13,468 bases of DNA from an uncultured Coriobacteriaceae bacterium (GTDB lineage Bacteria; Actinomycetota; Coriobacteriia; Coriobacteriales; QAMH01): contig CACZSV010000015.1 in NCBI GenBank assembly GCA_902783925.1, positions 1-13,468 of the forward strand. Reading direction: 5' to 3'. The translations under genes and the position numbers were made by a program. The notes under the pieces were generated by a model that did not search any database, was not told where the DNA came from, and worked only from the letters and a program-made list of their open reading frames with translations. Of this stretch, positions 1 to 7,127 are shown one piece after another; the stretch's first letter is position 1, and each line of letters starts with the position of its first letter.

Positions 1-213
1 GACTTCTTCTTGAGATGATGCATATTTGAAGGTCAAGGTATATGCATGTCCGGTTCCCACAGAATCGCTGTTTGTCTCGAGAACAGCATAATTTCCAATA
101 GGTTGCCGCGTTTCCGTGGAATATGCATGCTACAGGCCAAAAGTAGAAACCAGCCCCATGCCCACAACAAGTGCCATGGCAAACACAAGCACTGCTTTCT
201 TGATAAGTTTCAC
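1..213 (-). pseudogene. Exported-protein ORF interrupted by an in-frame TAG, cut by window edge
   Basis: Reading leftward from a GTG at 213-211, the first 27 codons encode a textbook signal peptide: a basic start (VKLIKK) followed by a hydrophobic stretch of about 20 residues ending in STFGL. Codon 28 (132-130) is TAG. The same frame then stays open for 43 codons to base 1. These codons are rich in Thr, Ser, Tyr, Gly and Asn (it continues HAYSTETRQPIGNYAVLE), as expected of a secreted mature domain just after a cleavage site. A TGA lies in frame upstream of the GTG, so no longer start exists. A G-rich stretch (GGGGG) sits 6 bases before the GTG. I do not recognise the family, and the C-terminus is outside the window. 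The 100-base gap to the preceding gene (214-313) shows no clear terminator or strong promoter. Alternatives are a sequencing error (TAG for CAG), an amber nonsense mutation, or a chance 27-codon ORF. Confidence 0.5.
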
Positions 214-313
214 CTTGCGCCCCCAGAAAATTCAGCTTACATAAATTAAACTGAGGACATCGGGGAGTCTAGCATACGGGACAGTTTCCTCATTATTCGA
301 CACACGTGCGCCC

Positions 314-1669
314 TCAATGTATATACGCATTGAGCACTTCGAGAATCTCACTTGGATTGTACGTACAAAGGACAATGGGGCATTTCGTCACGGCTTCCAA
401 TTCAGCCAACGATACATCATCAAGCAAGGCCATAGCCGGATTAAAAAGCTGACGGGCCAGCACGACGATACCCGCAGGAGACGCAACATCAAGCGCAGGC
501 AGCAAATCCGCGCCGGTCAAAAGACAGCTCACGTCGACATTGCCGCCAAAAAAGCGGTTCTCGACCGCAAGCACGCTCAGAAGACCTGCAAGCGGAGATA
601 CCTCAATGAGAGGCTCGAGCACGCGCGCAAACGCCATGCCGCAAACGATATGCGCCGGCGGCCTTTCTTCCCACGATGCCGCCAGATTCGCGATCGCATC
701 AGCGCTTCTCTGCCAATCGTCGATGAACGAACGCATCATACCGATGCCGTCGTGAAATTGTGGATATCCCGCATACGCATCTGCCGGCGGAAATGCATAG
801 CCTGCGTTCAAGTAGAACTCATCGGCTACCTGCAAGCTCGTATTGCGTTGTTCGACGCCCGAATCCTCCTGAAATTCCCTAATAAGCTCGATAACCTGCG
901 CTGCAGCATCGGGATCATCGGAAAACGAGCGGTCGAAGCGCTTCTGGAACTTTGTGTATCCAAGCGGGACAAATGCAGCGGATAGCACGCCAGGATGCGC
1001 GCATATCCACGAGAGCGTTCGCGTGAGCTCAAGCCCGTCATTAACGCCCGGGACGACGACCACCTGCACATGAACTTCGATTCCAGCCTCGAGCAATGCT
1101 TCGAGCATCTCCATGCCACGCGTGGCGTTTTTGCCGATAAGCTCGCGACGAACATCGAGAGAAACGGCATGAAGCGAGACGTGCAGAGGCGAGAGATCAT
1201 ATTCGACGATTCGTTCAAAATCATCGTCGCTCACGTTGGTGAGCGTGACGAAGTTACCCTGTAAAAACGAAAGCCGGTAATCATCGTCACGTAGGTATAG
1301 CGTGGGTCGCATGCCTTGCGGAAGCATATGCATAAAGCAGAACGTGCATGCGTTCTTGCAGATGATGACACCGTCGAAAATACTATCGTCGAAGGTGATG
1401 CCCCAGTCCTGACCAAGCTCGCGTTCTATGAGCACGCGCTCGCCCGTCTCGAGCGTGACTTCGACATCGAAGCCATCTGCATACCAGCGCCATTCGATAA
1501 TATCGCGCAGCGGCTCGCCTTCAACTTGGGTGAAAACCATACCGGGTTCGATTCCGCATGCCTGTGCCGGAGAGCCAGTATCGACATGTGCGACAACGGC
1601 CCGGCAAGCGCGTGGATACGCAAGCGCTCGGCTGAGCTCATACGGGTTGCGCGTCTTGTCGCCAGCCAC
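314..1669 (-). CDS. Radical SAM protein with N-terminal PDZ domain and C-terminal DUF512
   Basis: A 451-residue Fe-S protein of the widespread but functionally unassigned PDZ-radical SAM-DUF512 family. Seen in the sequence: a PDZ-like segment at about residues 25-85 (TGSPAQACGIEPG, then VEGEPLRDIIEW), the radical SAM cysteines C104, C108 and C111 in a CxxxCxxC pattern, then LYLRDDDYRLSFLQGNF, which is highly characteristic of the family. The DUF512 part includes YPQFHDGIGMMRSF. After the cluster motif the sequence reads CFMHMLPQGMR, where relatives I recall usually have Asp-Gln at the HM positions. The frame is open upstream to 1978, but that part lies inside ispH. I chose the GTG at 1669 because GGATAAGG sits 8 bases before it; the GTG at 1693 is the alternative and would overlap ispH by 14 bases. 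The gene follows ispH by 10 bases, so it is probably cotranscribed with it. Substrate and reaction are unknown. Confidence 0.9.
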   Translation of the reverse strand: MAGDKTRNPYELSRALAYPRACRAVVAHVDTGSPAQACGIEPGMVFTQVEGEPLRDIIEWRWYADGFDVEVTLETGERVLIERELGQDWGITFDDSIFDGVIICKNACTFCFMHMLPQGMRPTLYLRDDDYRLSFLQGNFVTLTNVSDDDFERIVEYDLSPLHVSLHAVSLDVRRELIGKNATRGMEMLEALLEAGIEVHVQVVVVPGVNDGLELTRTLSWICAHPGVLSAAFVPLGYTKFQKRFDRSFSDDPDAAAQVIELIREFQEDSGVEQRNTSLQVADEFYLNAGYAFPPADAYAGYPQFHDGIGMMRSFIDDWQRSADAIANLAASWEERPPAHIVCGMAFARVLEPLIEVSPLAGLLSVLAVENRFFGGNVDVSCLLTGADLLPALDVASPAGIVVLARQLFNPAMALLDDVSLAELEAVTKCPIVLCTYNPSEILEVLNAYIH

Positions 1670-1677
1670 GCAGCCAG

Positions 1678-1685
1678 CCTTATCC
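1678..1685 (-). promoter_or_regulatory. Ribosome binding site deciding the DUF512 gene start
   Basis: On the minus strand this reads GGATAAGG, 8 bases upstream of the GTG at 1669. It overlaps the ispH stop codon (TAA, 1682-1680), so translation of the radical SAM gene is probably coupled to that of ispH. No comparable motif precedes the alternative GTG at 1693. Confidence 0.5.
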
Positions 1686-2528
1686 GAGCCCACCGAGCTC
1701 GACGAGCCGCGTGCGAACCGCTTCGATATGTTCTGCAGGCGTGCTCGCACCAGCGGTGATGCCGACAAGCGCCACATCGTTGAGCCAGGCAGTTTCGATT
1801 TCGTCAGCAGCCTCGAAATGATGGCTGTTTGCGCACCTTGCCCGCGCGATCTCGAACAGACGCGTCGTGTTCCCGGAATTACGCCCGCCCACGATGAGCA
1901 TCGCGTCGGCTCGAGCGGCGAGCTCCGCGCATGACTGCTGCCGTTTCTGGGTGGCAAAGCAGACCGTCTCTTCAACACGAAGCTCCGTCACGCGCCTGCG
2001 CAGCACTTCGAGAACGGCATCAACATGCTCTTGGCTCTGTGTGGTCTGGATGACGACACCTACTTTTGCGGGAAGCGCAGCGGGGAGCTTCTCCGGCGTA
2101 TCCGCTACGGCAACCACCGCATCTCCGCCCCAAGCACGTATGCCCTCGACCTCCGCATGACCAAGCTCGCCGATAATGACGACGCCGAAACCATCCTCGC
2201 CAAGCTCGCGTGCCCGGCGTTGGACTTTCGTGACATATGGGCACGTGGCATCGATTACGTTGAAGCCGCGCTCATACGCCTCCTGGACAAGCTGCGGTGC
2301 CGTACCATGGCTGCGCAACACCAACGTGCCCTCGCGTGCCTCGTCGAGCGAGTTCGCAACGTCGACGCCTTTCTTTGCGAGCTCATCGACTACCTGTGGG
2401 TTATGAATCAGCGGCCCGAGCGTGTGCTTTTGACCATCTAGCGTGGCAGCCTCGTTTACCATCTTGAGCGCGCGCATCACGCCGAAGCACGCACCGGCAT
2501 TCTGCGCAATCTCGATTTCGAAGCCCAT
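1680..2528 (-). CDS. ispH: 4-Hydroxy-3-methylbut-2-enyl diphosphate reductase
   Basis: IspH (LytB) carries out the last step of the MEP isoprenoid pathway: reduction of HMBPP to IPP and DMAPP on a 4Fe-4S cluster. From the ATG at 2528 the protein has 282 residues, slightly shorter than E. coli IspH. Visible: cluster cysteines C14 (NAGACFGV), C96 (DATCPYV) and C190 (ETVCFATQKRQ); substrate-binding His at 42, 74 (RSHGT) and 124; catalytic E126 in GHAEVEG; T162/T163 in IQTTQS; and ITAGASTP near the end. The usual Ser-Ser-Asn substrate loop reads SGN (218-220), keeping the outer Ser and Asn. The start is uncertain: GTG at 2540 would overlap the plsC stop in a GTGA, but the ATG at 2528 matches the typical short N-terminus before the first strand. 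Neither has a strong ribosome binding site, so translational coupling to plsC is likely. Confidence 0.95.
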   Translation of the reverse strand: MGFEIEIAQNAGACFGVMRALKMVNEAATLDGQKHTLGPLIHNPQVVDELAKKGVDVANSLDEAREGTLVLRSHGTAPQLVQEAYERGFNVIDATCPYVTKVQRRARELGEDGFGVVIIGELGHAEVEGIRAWGGDAVVAVADTPEKLPAALPAKVGVVIQTTQSQEHVDAVLEVLRRRVTELRVEETVCFATQKRQQSCAELAARADAMLIVGGRNSGNTTRLFEIARARCANSHHFEAADEIETAWLNDVALVGITAGASTPAEHIEAVRTRLVELGGLG

Positions 2529-2536
2529 GAACACGC

Positions 2537-3235
2537 TCACTTATCTGCTTCGTCGCGAAGTTTGAAAACGGCATCCATCACCTCGTTGATGATAGCATTC
2601 GAGCGCTCCTTCTTGGGGTACTCCTCGAAGCGCTTGTCCTTGGGGTCGATGGGATCGCCCACGTTCAGGTAGATACGGGGAAACCGTATGAACTTGGCTT
2701 TTCCGTAGGGCATGATCTTCTCTGGGCCTTTGATGCCGATGGGAACGATACGCGCCTTGCCCATATTGGCGATGAGCACGGCACCCGCATGGGGGTGATA
2801 GACTTTATCGGGCCTGTTCATACGCGTGCCCTCGGGATAAATGAGCAGATTCTCACCGCGTTTCAAACACGCTGCCGCCCGTTTGATGGCTGTGCGATCG
2901 GCAGAATCTGGATCGATGGGTATAGCGCCCGCACGCGCGAGCAAGCCCGCCGCCACTGGACGATACAGAGAGGACCGCGCGAGGACGCGCGTGCCGCCCG
3001 CACGGCTATAGAGCGCGACATAGGTAATGCATGGATCGGCAAACGAGACGTGATTCTGGACAAAGACGACCGGCTCGCCATCGAGTGCTCTGAGCTTTTC
3101 TGAGCCCTTCACGCGATACCGAAAGCACACCTTGAAAACGGGCCTGATAAAGTAGGCCGCAACGTAGACAAACCAGTTTCGCGGCTTACCCTTTGGCACC
3201 CATATGCCCTTATCGAAGAATTCCTCGCTTTTCAT
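2537..3235 (-). CDS. plsC: 1-Acylglycerol-3-phosphate O-acyltransferase family protein
   Basis: A 232-residue PlsC/LPLAT-family acyltransferase. This family transfers an acyl group to lysophosphatidic acid to make phosphatidic acid at the inner face of the membrane. Visible: the HX4D catalytic motif at H62-D67 (QNHVSFAD) and the acceptor-binding motif YPEGTR ending at residue 138, followed by a basic C-terminal half. A hydrophobic stretch at about residues 21-37 could anchor the protein to the membrane. The ATG at 3235 lies 18 bases after the cmk stop, and the gene ends at the start of ispH. The cmk-plsC-ispH order is conserved in many Firmicutes and Coriobacteria, which supports the assignment. 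The acyl donor and exact acceptor cannot be told from sequence. Confidence 0.92.
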   Translation of the reverse strand: MKSEEFFDKGIWVPKGKPRNWFVYVAAYFIRPVFKVCFRYRVKGSEKLRALDGEPVVFVQNHVSFADPCITYVALYSRAGGTRVLARSSLYRPVAAGLLARAGAIPIDPDSADRTAIKRAAACLKRGENLLIYPEGTRMNRPDKVYHPHAGAVLIANMGKARIVPIGIKGPEKIMPYGKAKFIRFPRIYLNVGDPIDPKDKRFEEYPKKERSNAIINEVMDAVFKLRDEADK

Positions 3236-3253
3236 GTGCTGGGCCCGCTTTCT

Positions 3254-3925
3254 CTAAAGCAGATCACGCGCGAAAGCGGCTATGGTTTCGCATACTTCAT
3301 CGATACTCATATCCGTCGTATCGAGCATATGCGCATCATCTGCAGGCTTGAGCGGGGATGCTGCCCTCGTGCTGTCTGCCTCATCGCGCCTGATAATATC
3401 CTGGAGAATCGCGGATTCGTTGACTTCGCCAAAGCCTCGCTCTCTATTCTGAGCCGCGCGCCGGCGAGCGCGCTCCTCGGCGCTGGCCGTGAGAAAGACT
3501 TTGACCTCGGCGTTGGGGAATACAACTGTCCCGATATCGCGTCCCTCCATGACGACATTGTGTGTGCTCGCGATAGCACGCTGCTGCAAGACGAGTGCGC
3601 TTCGCACTTCCGGTATCGCAGAGACGGGCGTTACAGCCTTGTCGATACGCGGCGTGCGTATTTCGCCGGTCACATCGACGCCGTCTATGAACACCCGTGA
3701 CGGCTGAGCGTCATCTTGCGCCGCACGAAACTCGATGCTCTTTTCCTGAGCGATACGCGCAAGTGCATCAACATCATCTGGATTAACCTGATGCTCGAGC
3801 GCGTACCAGGCGACACTCCTGTACATTGCTCCTGTGTCGAGGTATTGAAAGCCGAGCATGCGCGCGACCTGTTTGGCAACGGTTGATTTTCCTGAACCTG
3901 CAGGCCCATCGATGGCGATAATCAC
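3254..3925 (-). CDS. cmk: Cytidylate kinase
   Basis: Cytidylate kinase phosphorylates CMP and dCMP to the diphosphates with ATP in the cytoplasm. The 223-residue length is typical. Visible: the P-loop GPAGSGKS (residues 7-14), the NMP-binding segment LDTGAMYR (29-36), GRDIGTVVFP, and an arginine-rich lid (ERARRRAAQNRERG). The start is GTG at 3925, placing the first strand (IIAIDG) at the very N-terminus as expected; AGGGGA lies about 9 bases upstream. An ATG at 3935 is out of frame. The gene follows aroA after 54 bases with no visible terminator, so it is likely in the same transcript. It ends in TAG, which matters for judging the TAG in the left-edge ORF. Confidence 0.96.
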   Translation of the reverse strand: MIIAIDGPAGSGKSTVAKQVARMLGFQYLDTGAMYRSVAWYALEHQVNPDDVDALARIAQEKSIEFRAAQDDAQPSRVFIDGVDVTGEIRTPRIDKAVTPVSAIPEVRSALVLQQRAIASTHNVVMEGRDIGTVVFPNAEVKVFLTASAEERARRRAAQNRERGFGEVNESAILQDIIRRDEADSTRAASPLKPADDAHMLDTTDMSIDEVCETIAAFARDLL

Positions 3926-3979
3926 GGATATTCATCCCCTAGTTCTTTGCTGGCAGAAATCGTTGCAAGTGTAGCATCT

Positions 3980-5257
3980 TCAAAGCGATTCGATAGCGTC
4001 GAAAAAGCCAGGCCAGGAAACGGCCACGCAATCGGCATCGTCAAGCGACACGTCCACGCCAAAGCATAGCCCTGCAATATGCCAGGTCATAGCAAGGCGG
4101 TGATCGTGATGCGTCTGCGCCTCGACATGTGCTTGAGCATGCCGCGGCACACCGGCAGCACCGACGATGTGGAGGTCATCGCCCTGCGCAAACGCATGCA
4201 CACCAAGGCATTCGAGCATATCGAGTATCGCGGAGAGGCGATCGCTTTCCTTCACGCGCAGCTCGCCTGCCTCTTTGAATACCGTCTCGCCATGAGCACA
4301 TGCCGCGGCGAGCGCGAGCACGGGAATCTCGTCGATGAGCGTGGGAATCTCTTCAGGCTCAACGACAGCCGCGTCGAGCCGAGGCGAGAATCTCACGACG
4401 ATATCGCCAACAGGCTCCGCTCCAATCGCGCCTTGCTTGGAATACTCGATAGCGCAGCCCATGCGACGCAAGACCTCGAAAGCCCCAGTACGCGTGGGAT
4501 TGAGCGCGACTTGCTCGATTGTGACAGCAGAACTTTGCATAAGCGCTGCCGCAACGGCGATGAACGCCGCAGAAGAAGGATCGCCGGGAACCCGTATATC
4601 ATGCGCGGTAAGGCGCGCAGGCCCCTCCACGCACGACGTCAGGCCGCTTGTCTCGACCCGTGCGCCGTATGCGGGCAGCATGAGCTCCGTATGGTTTCGG
4701 CTCGCCTTGGGTTCAGTCACGCTTGTTGTGCCCTGCGCAAAGAGGCCCGCAAGCAGTACTGCACTTTTCACCTGCGCAGAGGCTTGCTTTGTCCGAATAT
4801 GCGCCGGCTGCAGCCCATCATGGACACGCACGCGAGCAGGAAGGCAACCATCAGAAGCCTCTATCAGCGCACCTAACTGTAAAAGCGGCTCTATGACGCG
4901 CATCATCGGGCGCGAGCTGAGCGAGGCATCTCCCGTGAGACGCGCCTCGACATTGAGGCCAGAAAGCACGCCCATCAAAAGCCGCGCAGTCGTTCCAGAA
5001 TTGCCGCAGTCGATTTCGAACGGACCGCCACAAGCCTGCTGGCCAAAGCCCTCGATCGTCCCCGTCAGACCACAATCTCCCTCTTCGAGCTTGATGTGCG
5101 CCCCCAGCGCTCTCATAGCGTCGATAGATGCAAGCACGTCAGCACTGGGTAAGACGTCTTGCACATGAGAAACACCGTGCGCAAGCCCAGAGAAGAGCAC
5201 CGTTCTGTGCGAGATTGATTTATCGCTTGGAACACGAATTGCGCCCTGAAGCGGCAT
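3980..5257 (-). CDS. aroA: 3-Phosphoshikimate 1-carboxyvinyltransferase (EPSP synthase)
   Basis: AroA joins PEP to shikimate-3-phosphate to form EPSP, the sixth step of the shikimate pathway. The protein has 425 residues, the normal length. Visible: the N-terminal phosphate-binding signature VPSDKSISHR (9-18, with K13 and R18), CGNSGTTARLLMG (84-96), SSRPMMRV, SAQVKSAVLLAG, and DEIPVLALAAA followed by ELRVKESDRL near the C-terminus. The GNSGTT form resembles the Ser-containing loop of class II enzymes rather than the GNAGTA loop of E. coli, so glyphosate response could differ; this is an inference from one loop. The start codon overlaps the tyrA stop by one base (TAATG), strong evidence for translational coupling with tyrA. 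Confidence 0.97.
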   Translation of the reverse strand: MPLQGAIRVPSDKSISHRTVLFSGLAHGVSHVQDVLPSADVLASIDAMRALGAHIKLEEGDCGLTGTIEGFGQQACGGPFEIDCGNSGTTARLLMGVLSGLNVEARLTGDASLSSRPMMRVIEPLLQLGALIEASDGCLPARVRVHDGLQPAHIRTKQASAQVKSAVLLAGLFAQGTTSVTEPKASRNHTELMLPAYGARVETSGLTSCVEGPARLTAHDIRVPGDPSSAAFIAVAAALMQSSAVTIEQVALNPTRTGAFEVLRRMGCAIEYSKQGAIGAEPVGDIVVRFSPRLDAAVVEPEEIPTLIDEIPVLALAAACAHGETVFKEAGELRVKESDRLSAILDMLECLGVHAFAQGDDLHIVGAAGVPRHAQAHVEAQTHHDHRLAMTWHIAGLCFGVDVSLDDADCVAVSWPGFFDAIESL

Positions 5258-6393
5258 TAGTCCTCCTGCGATAATCCGGCGAACAGGAAATCGAACCCGT
5301 TGTTTATGAGATTGCCGCCAAATCGTCCCATATCGCCCTCATCTGTCAGGATAAGGTCGAGTACTGCGGTGCCCTCACTAATATGATTGATTTCAATTGA
5401 CTGGATATTGCAACCGGCTTGTGCTGCGAAACCAGTAACTTCCGCGATGATACCCGGATGGTCGGTCATGGCAATGCGCACCTGCGTGAGCTTGGCAGAA
5501 TCGGGTACCCAGCGCGCCGGCAAGCTGCGCCGCAACTCCGCGCTTCTGGCGAGCATGTCGATAAGCTCATCAGTGTCTTCACGAACAATAGCGTCTTCGA
5601 AACGTGCGAGGATCTCGCCCATTTCGTGTAGACCGGCAGCAACTGCATCCTTATTATCGAGCGCGATGCCCGCCCAGAGCTCAGGCGACCCCGCAGCGAT
5701 ACGCGTGCTGTCCTTAAAACCGCCCGCGGCAAGACGCAGCAGCTCCTTGCGCTCGTCGGCATGATTGCCCGCTAGCTCGACGAGCGAGGAGGCGACCATA
5801 TGCGGAACATGGCTTACGATAGCAATAGCGCTATCATGCTGATCTCGACTTATCGAAATGATACGGGCGCCGAGCGAACTGAACGTCTCGTGAAGTTTGA
5901 GAAAAACCTCGTTTTGCGTATCGTCCGCCGGGCAGAGAATCCAGTAAGCGCCCTGAAAAAGATCGGCACGGGCCGCTCCAAAGCCATTACTCTCCGAACC
6001 CGCCATGGGATGCCCGGGCAGGTACCTGCTCGGATCGCTCAGGACCTCTTCTGCGATTTCGCAAATGAGCGCCTTGGTCGATGCGACGTCGGTGATAATG
6101 CCATCGTATCCACAACTCTCAATACGCTCGAACCAATCGCGAGCAGAATAGACGGGCGTTGCGATAATGACGAGGTCGCAGCCGCCGGCAGACAGCCATT
6201 CGGTAACGCGACCATCGTCTGCAAGCGCGTAATCGTCAAGAGCACCTACGCTTTTCGCCCGTACAAGAGATTCCTCATGGAGGCCGATGCCATAGACAAT
6301 AGGCGGATTCTCTTCTTTTTTCATGGCAGCTGCTATCGAGCCGCCAATCAACCCTACTCCTATGATGACGACCTTGGAAAATGGGATACTCAT
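5257..6393 (-). CDS. tyrA: Prephenate dehydrogenase with C-terminal ACT domain
   Basis: TyrA oxidatively decarboxylates prephenate to 4-hydroxyphenylpyruvate, the committed step of tyrosine synthesis. Seen in 378 residues: a Rossmann dinucleotide motif GVGLIGGS (12-19), GHPMAGSE (127-134), SRDQHD and then SHVPHMVASSL with the conserved catalytic-region histidines (about 182-204), and an all-helical dimerisation segment. A C-terminal ACT domain (about 302-375; RIAMTDHPGIIAEVTGFAA) suggests allosteric control by an aromatic amino acid; the ligand is inferred. There is no chorismate mutase domain, so this is a monofunctional enzyme. AGAAGG precedes the ATG at 6393. The gene lies 17 bases after the lipoprotein gene upstream and overlaps aroA by one base. 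I cannot say whether arogenate is also used as substrate. Confidence 0.95.
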   Translation of the reverse strand: MSIPFSKVVIIGVGLIGGSIAAAMKKEENPPIVYGIGLHEESLVRAKSVGALDDYALADDGRVTEWLSAGGCDLVIIATPVYSARDWFERIESCGYDGIITDVASTKALICEIAEEVLSDPSRYLPGHPMAGSESNGFGAARADLFQGAYWILCPADDTQNEVFLKLHETFSSLGARIISISRDQHDSAIAIVSHVPHMVASSLVELAGNHADERKELLRLAAGGFKDSTRIAAGSPELWAGIALDNKDAVAAGLHEMGEILARFEDAIVREDTDELIDMLARSAELRRSLPARWVPDSAKLTQVRIAMTDHPGIIAEVTGFAAQAGCNIQSIEINHISEGTAVLDLILTDEGDMGRFGGNLINNGFDFLFAGLSQED

Positions 6394-6410
6394 GGCACCT
6401 TCTCTTTTGC

Positions 6411-7127
6411 TTAGTCGTTTATGGTGATGCTCTCAATACGGGGCATGTTCTTCGGCTCGTTAATGGAGCCGGCCTGCCCTGTCGCATATTTTGCATGATC
6501 GGAAACGATCGAATCGACAATCTGCATGCCCGCCTCATCGATCGTTCCAAAAGCCGCGTACTTTCCATCGAGGCTATCTGAGACGTTCGCCGTCGATCCG
6601 AGCGTGATAAAGAACGTGCTCGTCGCGCTGTTAGGATCACTGGTGCGCGCCATGGCGACGGTACCTTTGACGAACTTGTCGGCAAGCGCGTTTTTCACGC
6701 CGTTTTCGCTGAACTCACCGATGATGGGAACGAGATTGGTCTTCAAGGCATACGAGCTGTCACCTTCGCTTCCGCCCTGCAGGCAGAATCCCTCGACAAT
6801 GCGATAAAACGCCTTGCCGTTATAGAAGCCGTCTTGCGCAAGCTTGCAGAAAGTCGCTACGCTCACGGGAGCATTGTTGGCATCGAGCGTGATGACGAAA
6901 GGCTCGTACCCCTCGACCTTTACGGTCGCGTGATGGATACCGGAGGCGAAGTCACCTTCTGCCTGCGTCGTATAGCTCGCCTGTGAGCTACGAGTTTGAG
7001 CGTTCGTGCTCGAGGCGTTGCTTGCGCTCGAACTCGAGGAATTGGAAGAAGACGAGCATGCGACGCAAGCAATGATGACACATACCGAAAGCGCCGTGAG
7101 CACGGCGATACGCATAATGCTTCTCAT
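6411..7127 (-). CDS. Lipoprotein with cyclophilin-type peptidyl-prolyl isomerase domain
   Basis: A 238-residue exported protein likely anchored to the outer face of the membrane. It has an N-terminal hydrophobic signal segment (residues 5-23) with candidate lipidated Cys at 24 (VACSSS) or 21, a Ser/Asn/Ala-rich linker (about 25-55), and a cyclophilin fold from about residue 63 to the end. The catalytic Arg is present at R109 in FYRIVEGFCLQGGS, with Q117 also kept, followed by STFFITL and LDGKYAAFGTI (Tyr where cyclophilin A has His126). It is therefore expected to be active in folding exported proteins through cis-trans isomerisation of X-Pro bonds. The start overlaps the stop of its upstream paralogue in an ATGA, and tyrA follows after 17 bases, so it probably sits in one transcript with both. 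The substrate is unknown. Confidence 0.9.
   Translation of the reverse strand: MRSIMRIAVLTALSVCVIIACVACSSSSNSSSSSASNASSTNAQTRSSQASYTTQAEGDFASGIHHATVKVEGYEPFVITLDANNAPVSVATFCKLAQDGFYNGKAFYRIVEGFCLQGGSEGDSSYALKTNLVPIIGEFSENGVKNALADKFVKGTVAMARTSDPNSATSTFFITLGSTANVSDSLDGKYAAFGTIDEAGMQIVDSIVSDHAKYATGQAGSINEPKNMPRIESITIND

Noticed and set aside
130..132. TAG read as pyrrolysine or a reassigned sense codon
   Set aside because: cmk and the membrane protein gene both end in TAG, and nothing in the window suggests pyrrolysine machinery. Mutation or sequence error is simpler.
46..249. 67-codon plus-strand ORF at the left end
   Set aside because: The minus-strand frame over the same bases encodes a signal peptide and a plausible mature segment, which explains the region better. 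The plus ORF has no visible ribosome binding site or domain.
214..313. Terminator after the DUF512 gene (GAGGA/TCCTC inverted repeat)
   Set aside because: The arms are only 5 bases with a loop of about 28 bases and no following T-run, so it does not meet the form of an intrinsic terminator.
1670..1978. N-terminal extension of the DUF512 frame into ispH
   Set aside because: The extension overlaps well-conserved ispH coding sequence, has Ser/Arg-rich nonsense-like composition, and the family N-terminus begins near the GTG at 1669.
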